Source of the DNA: Halieaceae bacterium
GTDB taxonomy: Bacteria; Pseudomonadota; Gammaproteobacteria; Pseudomonadales; Halieaceae
Assembly (NCBI GenBank): GCA_016744355.1
Contig: JADGEN010000015.1
Location: 1-39,724 of the forward strand
DNA length: 39,724 nt
Direction of reading: 5' to 3'
The notes under the pieces are model-generated. The model worked only from the letters and a program-made list of their open reading frames with translations. It searched no databases and had not been told where the DNA came from. Shown here piece after piece: positions 28,838 to 37,576 of this stretch. Numbering within the stretch: position 1 is the first letter of the stretch; each line of letters begins with the position of its first letter. A program made the position numbers and the translations under genes.

Positions 28838-29560
28838 CTAGTGCGACTCTTTTACCTGAGAAATGAGCTCTTCCAACTCAACGTGGCGTACATCCAGTCC
28901 CCTCACCAGGTAAATTATGTGTTCGGCGATGTTACTGGTATGGTCCCCGATTCGCTCAAGCCCCTTCAGGGCCCACACTTCATTGAGCACTGCACCAATC
29001 GCACGGGGATCCTCCATCATAAAGGTAACAAGACTGCGCATAGCACTGCGAAACTCTTTATCAACCATCCGGTCCGTCTTTATCACTTCTACCGCCAGCT
29101 CAACATCCAGGCGCGCAAAGGCGTCCAGCACCTTCTTTAACATGTCGAGCACGGAGCTGCCGATGTGGCGGAATTCAACATAGTTACTGGGAGAAGGACT
29201 GGTCTCAGATAGCCGGATCGCCTGCCGTGCAATCTTGGCTGCCTCATCGCCTACCCGTTCGAGATCGGTAGTGATTTTTGTCACCGCAAGAACAAGGCGA
29301 AGATCACTGGCAGCCGGTTGGCGCCGCGCCAATATATGCGAGCACTCCTCGTCAATGCTTATTTCCATTTGATTAATGGAATGATCCCGATCGATCACAA
29401 GCTGAGCATCATCTATATTCATTACAACCATAGAGTCGATTGCATCATTTAGCTGCCGCTCTACACTCCCACCCATTTCAAGCAAGTGATTCTTAACACC
29501 TTCCAACTCAGCGTTAAACTGCGTTGAAATATGTTGTTTGTATGTTTCCTGTTGAGTCAT
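28838..29560 (-). CDS. phoU: Phosphate signalling protein PhoU
   Basis: PhoU links the Pst transporter to PhoR and holds the Pho regulon off when phosphate is plentiful. The 240-residue all-helical protein contains two PhoU repeats, the first with ECSHILARRQPAASDLRLVLAV metal-binding acidic residues and the second with GLERIGDHTSNIAEHI. Length and motifs are standard. The ATG at 29558-29560 lies 10 nt after the pstB stop, so it belongs to the pst unit. Confidence 0.97.
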   Translation of the reverse strand: MTQQETYKQHISTQFNAELEGVKNHLLEMGGSVERQLNDAIDSMVVMNIDDAQLVIDRDHSINQMEISIDEECSHILARRQPAASDLRLVLAVTKITTDLERVGDEAAKIARQAIRLSETSPSPSNYVEFRHIGSSVLDMLKKVLDAFARLDVELAVEVIKTDRMVDKEFRSAMRSLVTFMMEDPRAIGAVLNEVWALKGLERIGDHTSNIAEHIIYLVRGLDVRHVELEELISQVKESH

Positions 29561-29570
29561 TTTTATCGCC

Positions 29571-30392
29571 TTAGCCGTAACGGCCGGTTATATAGTCCTC
29601 AGTTTGTTTACGCGCAGGATTGGTAAACAGCTTGTCAGTACTATCGAACTCGATTAATTTCCCCATATACATAAATGCCGTCATATCAGAAACACGCGCG
29701 GCCTGTTGCATATTATGTGTGACGATCACAATGGTAAATCGCGATTTCAATTCATTAATGAGTTCTTCAATTTTGAGTGTAGAGATAGGGTCCAATGCCG
29801 ATGCAGGCTCGTCCAATAACAGAACCTCGGGTTCAACGGCGATAGTTCTGGCGATGACCAAACGTTGTTGCTGACCACCTGACAAGCCAAGTGCACTGTC
29901 ATCCAGTCGGTCTTTCACCTCGTCCCACAGCGCTGCCGAACGCAGGGATTTTTCGACCGCTTCATCAAGTAGCCGCTTTTTTCTGATTCCCTGGATTCGC
30001 AATCCATACGCTACATTTTCATAGATTGATTTCGGGAAAGGGTTGGGCTTCTGAAACACCATACCTATACGTCGACGCAGGCCTGCTACGTCAACTTCGG
30101 GGGCATATATGTTCTCCCCTTCCAGTAAAATTTTACCTTTAACTTTACAACCGTCTACGAGGTCATTCATGCGATTAAAGCAACGCAGTAAGCTGGACTT
30201 ACCACAGCCACTGGGGCCGATAAACGCTGTTACGCGTTTTTTCTGGATATCCAGGTCTATGTCGTGCAGTGCCTGGGAATCCTCGTCATAGAAGAGATTC
30301 AGCCCCTCTACCGCAAGAGCTGTTTGCGCTTCTTGCGTACCAGCCGACTGAGGACGGTTTAGAGCGGAGATATCGATGGAATGGTGTTGCAT
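29571..30392 (-). CDS. pstB: Phosphate ABC transporter ATP-binding protein PstB
   Basis: PstB energises phosphate import at the inner membrane. The 273-residue ATPase has Walker [10 protein letters not shown] (59-67), the Q-loop [10 protein letters not shown], the ABC signature LSGGQQQR (about 170-177), Walker B VLLLDEP (about 190-196) and the switch His in IVTHNMQQA. The N-terminal 25 residues before [14 protein letters not shown] are not conserved in length among homologues. It starts 3 nt after pstA. Confidence 0.98.
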   Translation of the reverse strand: MQHHSIDISALNRPQSAGTQEAQTALAVEGLNLFYDEDSQALHDIDLDIQKKRVTAFIGPSGCGKSSLLRCFNRMNDLVDGCKVKGKILLEGENIYAPEVDVAGLRRRIGMVFQKPNPFPKSIYENVAYGLRIQGIRKKRLLDEAVEKSLRSAALWDEVKDRLDDSALGLSGGQQQRLVIARTIAVEPEVLLLDEPASALDPISTLKIEELINELKSRFTIVIVTHNMQQAARVSDMTAFMYMGKLIEFDSTDKLFTNPARKQTEDYITGRYG

Positions 30393-30395
30393 AGT

Positions 30396-32102
30396 TTAAG
30401 TATCCAGTGATTTATAACGTTCGCGTAACCGGTTTCGCATGGCTACGGCGGTGAGATTCAGCAAGGCTATCAATCCTACTAACAATAACGCCGTGGCATA
30501 AACGAGGGGCCTGGCTGCTTCTACATTTGGACTTTGGAAACCTACATCGTAGATGTGAAACCCCAGATGCATAAATTTCTGATCCAGGTGTATAAAGGGG
30601 TAATTTCCATCTACAGGTAGAGACGGCGCAAGCTTGACTACGCCCACCAACATCAGCGGGGCTACCTCTCCCGCTGCCCTGGCCACGGCCAGGATCAGTC
30701 CCGTCATCATGGCCGGGCTGGCCATGGGTAGAACTACACGCCATAGCGTTTCGGCCCGAGTGGCGCCCAGGGCCAAACTACCCTCCCTTAGCGATTTGGG
30801 AATTCTAGCCAGACCCTCTTCTGTGGCAACGATTACTACGGGTAAAGTCAACAGCGCCAGAGTCAAAGAAGCCCACATCAAACCAGGTGTGCCGAAGGTT
30901 GGACTGGGCAGTGCTGCCGGAAACAACAGTTGATCTAACTCGCCACCGACAAAATACACAAAAAATCCAAGACCAAATACCCCATAAACAATGGAGGGTA
31001 CACCGGCCAGGTTGTTTACCGCTATCCGAATAGTTCTGGTGATAAACCCCTGCTTTGCATATTCGCGTAAATACACTGCCGCAATCACGCCAAAGGGGGT
31101 CACAATAATCGACATCAGTAACACCATCATCACAGTACCAAAAATGGCAGGAAATACACCACCCTCGGTATTGGCTTCTCTCGGTTCCGCGCTTAAAAAT
31201 TCCCAAAGACGCTCAAGGTATAAACCAGACTTGGCAAAAATACCCATTGCATTTGGACGGTAGGCACGCACAACTTTGTCTAATGGGAGCTCCACTTTGC
31301 GGCCATCCGCTAGCGCTACGGTATATTCGATACCAGACATACTTTGATACAGCTGTTGAAGCTCACCTTGTAACGCTTTGTACTGTTTATTCAGTGTCGC
31401 TCGCTGTGCCGCAAGATCTGCTTGTGTTGCTGGAGAGAGTGCCCCCTTGAGTTCGTGTCCTCGCTGCTGTAGCCGCAGACCTTCCATCGCGTGGTTTATG
31501 TGGCCAATCTCGACGCGCTCAAGTGAATAAATGTCCTCACGAATAGCGATGATCTTTTTGACTTCCCGCTGAAGAATAGCCCAGGCTTTATCAGGGTCGG
31601 TGGTGTAATCAGCTATAACGTTCCCTTGCGATCGGATAGTCTCGAGGAAGCCGTACAGATTACCCCATTCCATACGCTCGACGACTAGCGCATTGAAGGG
31701 GACTGCGTTGTCCTTCATCTGCTCGTCTATTATCCAAACGAAGTCGCTGCCATACACATCCCGGTTACCCTGCTTCAACAAAGTTCTATCGAAAAACTCA
31801 CTGTTGCCTTCAAGGATAAAACCGGCCTCGCGCAACTGCTCGCCCAGCACGCTCACTTTGTCCACGGCTTCGCCCATTACTGCTGTGCGAGACTCGCCGG
31901 AAACTATGGTTCCCTGCACAATCTGTGACGGCCAGAAATGTCCGAAGCCACGCACAGCGAGCAAACCCACCAATCCTACAACAGCAATCACGCACATGCT
32001 GACTGCAGCGGCGTTCAACCAAATCATGGGCTCACCGCTACGTAACCAATTAGCCGCACTCATGGTGTTTTGCTTATCAAGTTTTGCAATATTAGTAGTC
32101 AC
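30396..32102 (-). CDS. pstA: Phosphate ABC transporter permease PstA, long form
   Basis: PstA is one of two inner-membrane channel subunits of the Pst importer. At 568 residues it is much longer than the ~300-residue E. coli protein. After a first helix (about 25-52) comes a soluble region to about residue 305, including a coiled-coil-rich stretch (about 180-255), before the permease domain with five helices starting at VFPAIFGTVMMVLLM. The EAA loop is ALGATRAETLWRVVLP. The extra N-terminal part resembles the DUF3333-type domain of long PstA proteins. The GTG at 32100-32102 lies 2 nt after the pstC stop and is used as start; an ATG 13 codons in is an alternative. Confidence 0.93.
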   Translation of the reverse strand: MTTNIAKLDKQNTMSAANWLRSGEPMIWLNAAAVSMCVIAVVGLVGLLAVRGFGHFWPSQIVQGTIVSGESRTAVMGEAVDKVSVLGEQLREAGFILEGNSEFFDRTLLKQGNRDVYGSDFVWIIDEQMKDNAVPFNALVVERMEWGNLYGFLETIRSQGNVIADYTTDPDKAWAILQREVKKIIAIREDIYSLERVEIGHINHAMEGLRLQQRGHELKGALSPATQADLAAQRATLNKQYKALQGELQQLYQSMSGIEYTVALADGRKVELPLDKVVRAYRPNAMGIFAKSGLYLERLWEFLSAEPREANTEGGVFPAIFGTVMMVLLMSIIVTPFGVIAAVYLREYAKQGFITRTIRIAVNNLAGVPSIVYGVFGLGFFVYFVGGELDQLLFPAALPSPTFGTPGLMWASLTLALLTLPVVIVATEEGLARIPKSLREGSLALGATRAETLWRVVLPMASPAMMTGLILAVARAAGEVAPLMLVGVVKLAPSLPVDGNYPFIHLDQKFMHLGFHIYDVGFQSPNVEAARPLVYATALLLVGLIALLNLTAVAMRNRLRERYKSLDT

Positions 32103-32104
32103 AA

Positions 32105-34351
32105 TTATAAGGACCCATAACGGGTGCGCAGGCGCTGACGTATCAACTCTGCAGCCGTATTAATAATAAAGGTAAACATAAACAACACAAATGCGCCTAG
32201 AAAGAGCACTCGATAATGGCTGCTGTCCACTTCTGCCTCGGGAACTTCAACAGCGATATTGGCCGCCATGGTACGCATTCCTTCGAAAATGTTTGCGTCC
32301 ATTATTGGCGTATTCCCTGTCGCCATGAGCACAATCATGGTTTCGCCTACTGCCCTACCCATGCCTATCATCAAGCCGGAAAAAATACCGGGACTGGCGG
32401 TGGGTAACACCACACCAACCAATGTCTGCCAGGGTGTTGCGCCAAGGGCCAGGCTGCCATAGCTTAAATGTTTGGGGACGGAAAATATGGCATCTTCGGC
32501 GATAGAAAAAATGGTTGGAATTACCGCCATGCCCATGGCGATACCGACCACCATTGCGTTGCGTTGGTCGAAAGATATGCCTAATTCATTGGTAATCCAT
32601 TTGCGCATGTCACCACCAAAGAAGAGCAGTTCCATGGCATCGTTAAGGGCAAAACACAGATAGCCCAGCAAGCAAATTACAGGCACCAACAGGGCCGGAT
32701 GCCATCCCTCAGGCACCGCGGTTCGAAAGGCCATAGGCATTCGGGACCACAAAAAAGCGAACAACAAAATACCTATCGGGACAATCAGCATTACGGTAAA
32801 CACGCTGGTGAGTTTGTCTTCGATAAACGGGGCCAGCCAAAGGCCGGCAAGAAAGCCCAAAATTACTGTGGGCAGCGCCTCCATTAGCTCGATCAGGGGC
32901 TTAACTTTTCTACGCAGGGCGGGTGCCATGAAGTACGCTGTATATATAGCACCACAGATAGCTAGAGGCGTGGCTATCAGCATGGCATAGAAGGCGGCTT
33001 TTAAAGTACCAAATGCCAGCGGCGTGAAGCTGATTTTGGGTTCAAAATCGTTGTTTGCGGCGGATGACTGCCAGATATACTCAGGCTGATCATAGCTTTC
33101 GTACCATATCTTGTCCCACAAGGCTGTCCAGGAAACGTCCGGATGTTCATTGTGTATTTTCCACTGTTGTATGGTGGACGACCCCTGCCCCAGCAACAAT
33201 GTATTTCCCCTGGGGGATATTGCCGCCATGGACAACTTGCCCTCTGGCAGTAATTTTTCCTTTAAAACCATTCGGTGTGCTGTGCTGTGAAATATTTGCA
33301 GCAAGCCGTCTTCGCCAAGTGCGAGGAATCCTTTTCGTCTGTGTTCGGGCAGCAATTTTTTAACCACTGTTCCTCCCGTATCGAAATGTCTGATGGTTTG
33401 AAGTTTACTGCCCTGCTTCTCTCGCACCATAAAATACTGGGCCAGTTCGCCAGTGCTGGAGGCAGCCAGCAATGAAATACCACCGAGTAGCATCGCACTA
33501 CTACTAACGCTGCCACCATTGCGAAAAAGCAGGCCGCTATCAGCCAGCTTCTGAATGCCATTCTCATCAGGGCTACCAAGATCAACAATACTGTAGTGGC
33601 CGTCTTCACTGAGAAAAAACAGCCAGCGCTGATCGGCATCAATATGAATCGCTGCAGGTAAACCAGCCAACGGAGGAAGCGATAGACGCTGCGCTTGCAG
33701 ACTCATTTCATCGGATAAGAAATCTACTTCTTTGGCGTAGCTTTTAACCACCACCTCATTGTTAGGTAGTATGCCGGCGATAGTTAAAGAGTCTTCACCA
33801 TCGCGAATAGCCAGCGATTTGAGCGACAGTCCATCGAAACCCAGGTCTTCTTCCGCGTACACCGATTCAAGCCTGGGAGTAATCAGGCGCTCACCATTTG
33901 GATAACTAAGTGCATATTCATGTTTGAATAGATTTACCCGGCCATTAATGTGCGCCACCCCTAGAAGGCGGCTATCTCCACTTTCGCTGGCAAAGCTGAT
34001 AATGTCGCCTGAATCTGCAAGCAGATCCACGGACTCAAGCAGTTCGGAACTGGCAATATTGAAAAAGTTAGCCTGCCAGTCGCTACCGATAATCAAAGCC
34101 ACTTCGCCCTGCTCTTCCATGGCGCTATAAACTGACGCGTTATTCTTGGCAGACAAATGCAGTTCGTTGGATTTTTCTATCGTGGCACCATTGAACAGAG
34201 GCATCACTTCATAAAGAAGGTAGAAAAATATCAACAATATGGCCATCAGCACACTGGCACCACCGGCGCTAATAGTAAGCGTTGCCAAACGGTCTTTATA
34301 ACGTCGCCATGTGGGCATATACGCTGGTATGTAGGTGGTCAAATTAGACAC
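32105..34351 (-). CDS. pstC: Phosphate ABC transporter permease PstC, long form
   Basis: PstC pairs with PstA to form the phosphate channel. The 748-residue product is more than twice the length of E. coli PstC. A helix near residues 25-50 is followed by about 400 extracytoplasmic residues with repeated strand patterns (for example LLGVAHINGRVNLF, WLFFLSEDGHYSIVDL, GFLALGEDGLLQIFH) suggesting a WD40-like beta-propeller. The permease part starts at FGTLKAAFYAML with the EAA loop ALGATPWQTLVGVVLP. The frame opens at a GTG at 34378; the GTG at 34349-34351 is preferred because AGGAAAG lies just before it. The propeller reading is inference from pattern. Confidence 0.92.
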   Translation of the reverse strand: MSNLTTYIPAYMPTWRRYKDRLATLTISAGGASVLMAILLIFFYLLYEVMPLFNGATIEKSNELHLSAKNNASVYSAMEEQGEVALIIGSDWQANFFNIASSELLESVDLLADSGDIISFASESGDSRLLGVAHINGRVNLFKHEYALSYPNGERLITPRLESVYAEEDLGFDGLSLKSLAIRDGEDSLTIAGILPNNEVVVKSYAKEVDFLSDEMSLQAQRLSLPPLAGLPAAIHIDADQRWLFFLSEDGHYSIVDLGSPDENGIQKLADSGLLFRNGGSVSSSAMLLGGISLLAASSTGELAQYFMVREKQGSKLQTIRHFDTGGTVVKKLLPEHRRKGFLALGEDGLLQIFHSTAHRMVLKEKLLPEGKLSMAAISPRGNTLLLGQGSSTIQQWKIHNEHPDVSWTALWDKIWYESYDQPEYIWQSSAANNDFEPKISFTPLAFGTLKAAFYAMLIATPLAICGAIYTAYFMAPALRRKVKPLIELMEALPTVILGFLAGLWLAPFIEDKLTSVFTVMLIVPIGILLFAFLWSRMPMAFRTAVPEGWHPALLVPVICLLGYLCFALNDAMELLFFGGDMRKWITNELGISFDQRNAMVVGIAMGMAVIPTIFSIAEDAIFSVPKHLSYGSLALGATPWQTLVGVVLPTASPGIFSGLMIGMGRAVGETMIVLMATGNTPIMDANIFEGMRTMAANIAVEVPEAEVDSSHYRVLFLGAFVLFMFTFIINTAAELIRQRLRTRYGSL

Positions 34352-34426
34352 ATCAAGCTTTCCTAAGTGGGCGAACACGGACTAGATACTGAAAATCGAT
34401 TCTTTCTCACGGAGGCGAAGGAAGAA

Positions 34427-34454
34427 GTGTGCACACCTGTCAGGGTGTACACAC
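34427..34454. repeat. pstS-pstC intercistronic hairpin
   Basis: An 11-bp inverted repeat with one mismatch (34427-34437 with 34444-34454) and a 6-nt loop lies 27 nt past the pstS stop. No T run follows on the minus strand. Its position fits an mRNA-stabilising or partial-termination element that lets pstS be made in excess over the permease genes. Confidence 0.55.
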
Positions 34455-34480
34455 TAATCTCATGCGCGCCGATACTAACG

Positions 34481-35455
34481 TTACAAAGACAGCTCCGATT
34501 GCATGCGCTTAACTACAGACGCAGGCAGAGGAATATATCCATCCTTCTTCACAACAGCCTGGCCCTGCGCCGAATAGACAAGTTTGACAAATTCTCGTTC
34601 CAGCGGTGCCAAAGGTTTGTTGGGAGCCTTATTCACATACACATAGAGGAAGCGAGACAAGGGGTAACTACCATTTACCGCATTTTCAGGCGTCGCTGCA
34701 ACCGCCTCTCCCCCGACCTTCTTACTTAAAGGCACTGCTCTCACGCTCGCTGTCTTATAGCCAATACCGGAATAACCGATGCCATTGATTGATGTGGATA
34801 CTGACTGTACGACAGATGCAGAACCGGGTTGTTCATTAACAGTGTTCTTGAAGTCCCCTTTACACAAAGCCTTCTTTTTGAAGTAGCCATAAGTGCCGGA
34901 AACTGAGTTGCGACCAAAAATTTGTATATCCCGCTGGGCCCAAGCGCCTTCCAGGTCCATTTTCCCCCAGCGTGTAATATCCTCATTACTTCCGCATTTA
35001 CGTGTAGAGGAAAACACCGCATCTACCTGGGCAATACTCATACCACTGATAGGGTTGTCTTTGTGCACGTAAACAGCCAGCGCGTCTATCGCTACTGGAA
35101 TTGCGGTGGGCTTATAGCCATAACGGGTTTCAAAGGCTTCAATTTCCTTATCCTTCATTTTTCGACTCATTGGGCCCAGGTTGGATGTAGCCTCTGTGAG
35201 CGCGGGCGGCGCAGTTGATGACCCCGCAGCTTGAATCTGGATGTTGACGTTGGGGTAGGCTCGTTTGAACTCCTCGGCCCATAGTGTCATCAAATTGGCC
35301 AGAGTATCTGAACCCACACTGGACAGATTGCCCGAAATACCGCTTGAGACCTTATAATCCGGAAGTTGGTTTGCATCATTGTCAGCGAGCGCCAAAGGCG
35401 CGCCAAGGATGGCGATTGCCGCTGTTGCGGTACGAAAAAACGAGGTAATGCTCAT
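34481..35455 (-). CDS. pstS: Periplasmic phosphate-binding protein PstS
   Basis: PstS captures phosphate in the periplasm and delivers it to PstCA. The 324-residue protein has a signal peptide (about 1-24, ending LALA) and the phosphate-binding segments [36 protein letters not shown] and [13 protein letters not shown]. Two Cys residues (RKCGSNED and KALCKGDF) may form a disulfide. TTGGAG lies about 5 nt before the ATG at 35453-35455. It is preceded by a clear Pho box promoter. Confidence 0.97.
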   Translation of the reverse strand: MSITSFFRTATAAIAILGAPLALADNDANQLPDYKVSSGISGNLSSVGSDTLANLMTLWAEEFKRAYPNVNIQIQAAGSSTAPPALTEATSNLGPMSRKMKDKEIEAFETRYGYKPTAIPVAIDALAVYVHKDNPISGMSIAQVDAVFSSTRKCGSNEDITRWGKMDLEGAWAQRDIQIFGRNSVSGTYGYFKKKALCKGDFKNTVNEQPGSASVVQSVSTSINGIGYSGIGYKTASVRAVPLSKKVGGEAVAATPENAVNGSYPLSRFLYVYVNKAPNKPLAPLEREFVKLVYSAQGQAVVKKDGYIPLPASVVKRMQSELSL

Positions 35456-35507
35456 AGTTGCTCCAATTAGTCACAGTAGTGAACGCGTCTATCGACTAGA
35501 CAGCGCT

Positions 35508-35541
35508 ACAATAATTGGGAAATATGACAACTTAATGACAA
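35508..35541 (-). promoter_or_regulatory. PhoB-dependent promoter (Pho box plus -10) of pstS
   Basis: On the minus strand two exact copies of TTGTCAT (35535-35541 and 35524-35530) are spaced 11 bp start to start, each matching six of seven consensus positions. Ten nt further is TATTGT (35508-35513). The geometry is the same as at the porin promoter. The box starts 18 nt past the phoR stop. Confidence 0.88.
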
Positions 35542-35559
35542 AACAGAGTAAAACTGAAC

Positions 35560-36834
35560 TCAGGCAGGAAAAGCCAAAATAAATTTGCTTCCCACACCCA
35601 GAACACTCTCTATACGTAATTGCGCACCGTGTCCGGCAGCTACGTGTTTAACGATAGCAAGGCCCAAGCCCGTGCCACCTGTAGCAGACGAGCGACTGTC
35701 ATCCACTCGATAGAAACGCTCGGTCAGCCGCGGCAGGTGCGTGGCGTCGATACCTAAGCCCTGATCAGCCACCGACAACAGGTACTCGCCACCCTCTTGC
35801 TTCCAGGATATTACGACCGGTCTATCGTCGGGGCTATATTTCAAGGCATTGAGTAGTAAGTTAGAGATTGCACTATAGAGTTCCCGGTGATCACCGAATA
35901 ATTTGTGGTCCGATTCAAGTTCCAGCTCAATATCTCTACCGGAATAGGAGGTTTGGTAATCACTACGCAGCTCTACCAGCAAACCGGAAATATCAACCAA
36001 CTCGGCCTTGCTCGCGCCCTCCATGTTCTCGAGACGCGAGAGCCACAACAGGTCCTTCAAAAGACTTTCCATACGCTGGGCCTGCTGCTGCATTTGCTGC
36101 AGCGGCTTCACCAGTTTCTGGTCAAGAGTATCCTGCGCGCCTAACAAAGTCCCCAGGTATCCGGTGATAACGGTTAGTGGCGTGCGCAGTTCGTGGGATA
36201 CGTTACCTACAAAGTCTTTTCTAGTTTGCTCCAGTCGGTTTATTTTTGTAACGTCACGCACAAACATCAAACGATCACCATCGCCAAAGCAGGTAATCTC
36301 GAAACGTAGAAAACGCTGGGGCTCACCGTTGGTCTCCAGGTGTAACGGAGCGTTAAAATCTGCATCGAGAAAATATTGATGAAACTCAGGCGCTCGAACA
36401 AGATTCAGGATGTCCTGTCCCCTGTCGTTGGGATAAACAAGCCCCAACAGGTTTTCTGCGGCGTGGTTGCTCCACTCTATTGCGCCGGCAGCATTGAGCA
36501 TAACCGCGCCATCTCGAATGGAGGCAAAAGAGTCACGCAAATAGTTGACGGTAGACTGTAGTTCACTGCGAGCTTCGCTGTGTTGTCGCTGAAGGTTATA
36601 CATCCGGTCGAAAACATCGCCCCACAGCCCTACGCTCTCAGGCGGAGCGTCTTTTGCCTCAGATAACCACTTATGCATGCGCGTGAGCTGTAAGGTTGAG
36701 TAAGCCAGCAATGCCACCGAAGCTATGGCGAAGGCAATAAATGCGTGGCCTACCACCCAGCCCATGCCCCATGCCGCAAGCAGCACCAGAGCTATTTTTC
36801 GAGTTTCGCTGATCCAGTTTAGTTTTGAGTTCAT
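35560..36834 (-). CDS. phoR: Phosphate regulon sensor histidine kinase PhoR
   Basis: PhoR phosphorylates PhoB when phosphate is scarce. The 424-residue protein has a hydrophobic N-terminal pair of helices (about 13-50), a charged linker, a PAS domain (about 95-190) and the phospho-accepting His H214 in NVSHELRTPLTV. The ATPase domain has an N-box (about 321-335), DQGLG (357-361) and GGTGLGL (386-392). It has no large periplasmic sensor, as expected for PhoR, which senses through Pst/PhoU. The ATG at 36832-36834 lies 24 nt after phoB. Confidence 0.96.
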   Translation of the reverse strand: MNSKLNWISETRKIALVLLAAWGMGWVVGHAFIAFAIASVALLAYSTLQLTRMHKWLSEAKDAPPESVGLWGDVFDRMYNLQRQHSEARSELQSTVNYLRDSFASIRDGAVMLNAAGAIEWSNHAAENLLGLVYPNDRGQDILNLVRAPEFHQYFLDADFNAPLHLETNGEPQRFLRFEITCFGDGDRLMFVRDVTKINRLEQTRKDFVGNVSHELRTPLTVITGYLGTLLGAQDTLDQKLVKPLQQMQQQAQRMESLLKDLLWLSRLENMEGASKAELVDISGLLVELRSDYQTSYSGRDIELELESDHKLFGDHRELYSAISNLLLNALKYSPDDRPVVISWKQEGGEYLLSVADQGLGIDATHLPRLTERFYRVDDSRSSATGGTGLGLAIVKHVAAGHGAQLRIESVLGVGSKFILAFPA

Positions 36835-36858
36835 AGGGGTACTGGTACGTTTTGGCTC

Positions 36859-37569
36859 TTACGACGCTGCAAGGCCTTTGACCGAAAAAAGGTAGCCCAT
36901 GCCCCGCACAGTCTGTACTGCGTTGCGGTAATCAAGGGTGTCGGTTTTCAAAGCGAGTCGCAAACGGCGTATATGAACGTCAACGGTACGCTCTTCAATA
37001 TATACGTTTGCACCCCACACCTGGTCCAGTAGCTGGGTTCGGCTATAGGCACGTTCCGCATGAGTCATGAAAAAATGTAGTAGTTTAAATTCGGTAGGCC
37101 CCATTGAGAGCGGACTGTCGCCCAGCGTCACACGATGACTGGATGCATCCAGTGCTAATTGCGCGCTATGCAGCATACCGTCGTCACGACCTGCAGGCGT
37201 ACGGCGCAGTAAGGCTTTTATCCTGGCAATTAACTCCCGTGGTGCAAAAGGTTTGGTGACATAGTCATCAGCGCCGACATCCAGTCCCTGTACCATATTG
37301 TCCTGTGTTGTACGCGCTGTCAGCATGATGACAGGCAGTTCGCGAGCGAGTTCATCGCGCTTTAAACGACGCAGTAGATCTATGCCATTGCCGCCAGGTA
37401 ACATCCAGTCGAGAAGCATGAGGTCCGGGCGCTCATCGGCTATAAGACGGTGTGCATCATGTATGTTCTCCGCCTCGAGCACATTGTAATCGGCCATTTC
37501 CAGCGCCATGCGTAACATGTCTCGAATTGCCGATTCATCATCGACAACCAGTATGGTAAATGTAGGCAT
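36859..37569 (-). CDS. phoB: Phosphate regulon response regulator PhoB
   Basis: PhoB binds Pho boxes after phosphorylation by PhoR. The 236-residue OmpR-family regulator has the acidic pocket DDE (10-12), the phospho-acceptor D54 in LLDWMLPG and K106 in VTKPF. The C-terminal winged helix contains GPTEFKLLHFFMTH and the recognition-helix region ERTVDVHIRRLR. The ATG at 37567-37569 is only 7 nt behind korB, and no Pho box is visible in the last 250 nt of korB. Confidence 0.96.
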   Translation of the reverse strand: MPTFTILVVDDESAIRDMLRMALEMADYNVLEAENIHDAHRLIADERPDLMLLDWMLPGGNGIDLLRRLKRDELARELPVIMLTARTTQDNMVQGLDVGADDYVTKPFAPRELIARIKALLRRTPAGRDDGMLHSAQLALDASSHRVTLGDSPLSMGPTEFKLLHFFMTHAERAYSRTQLLDQVWGANVYIEERTVDVHIRRLRLALKTDTLDYRNAVQTVRGMGYLFSVKGLAAS

Positions 37570-37576
37570 TCTTTAA

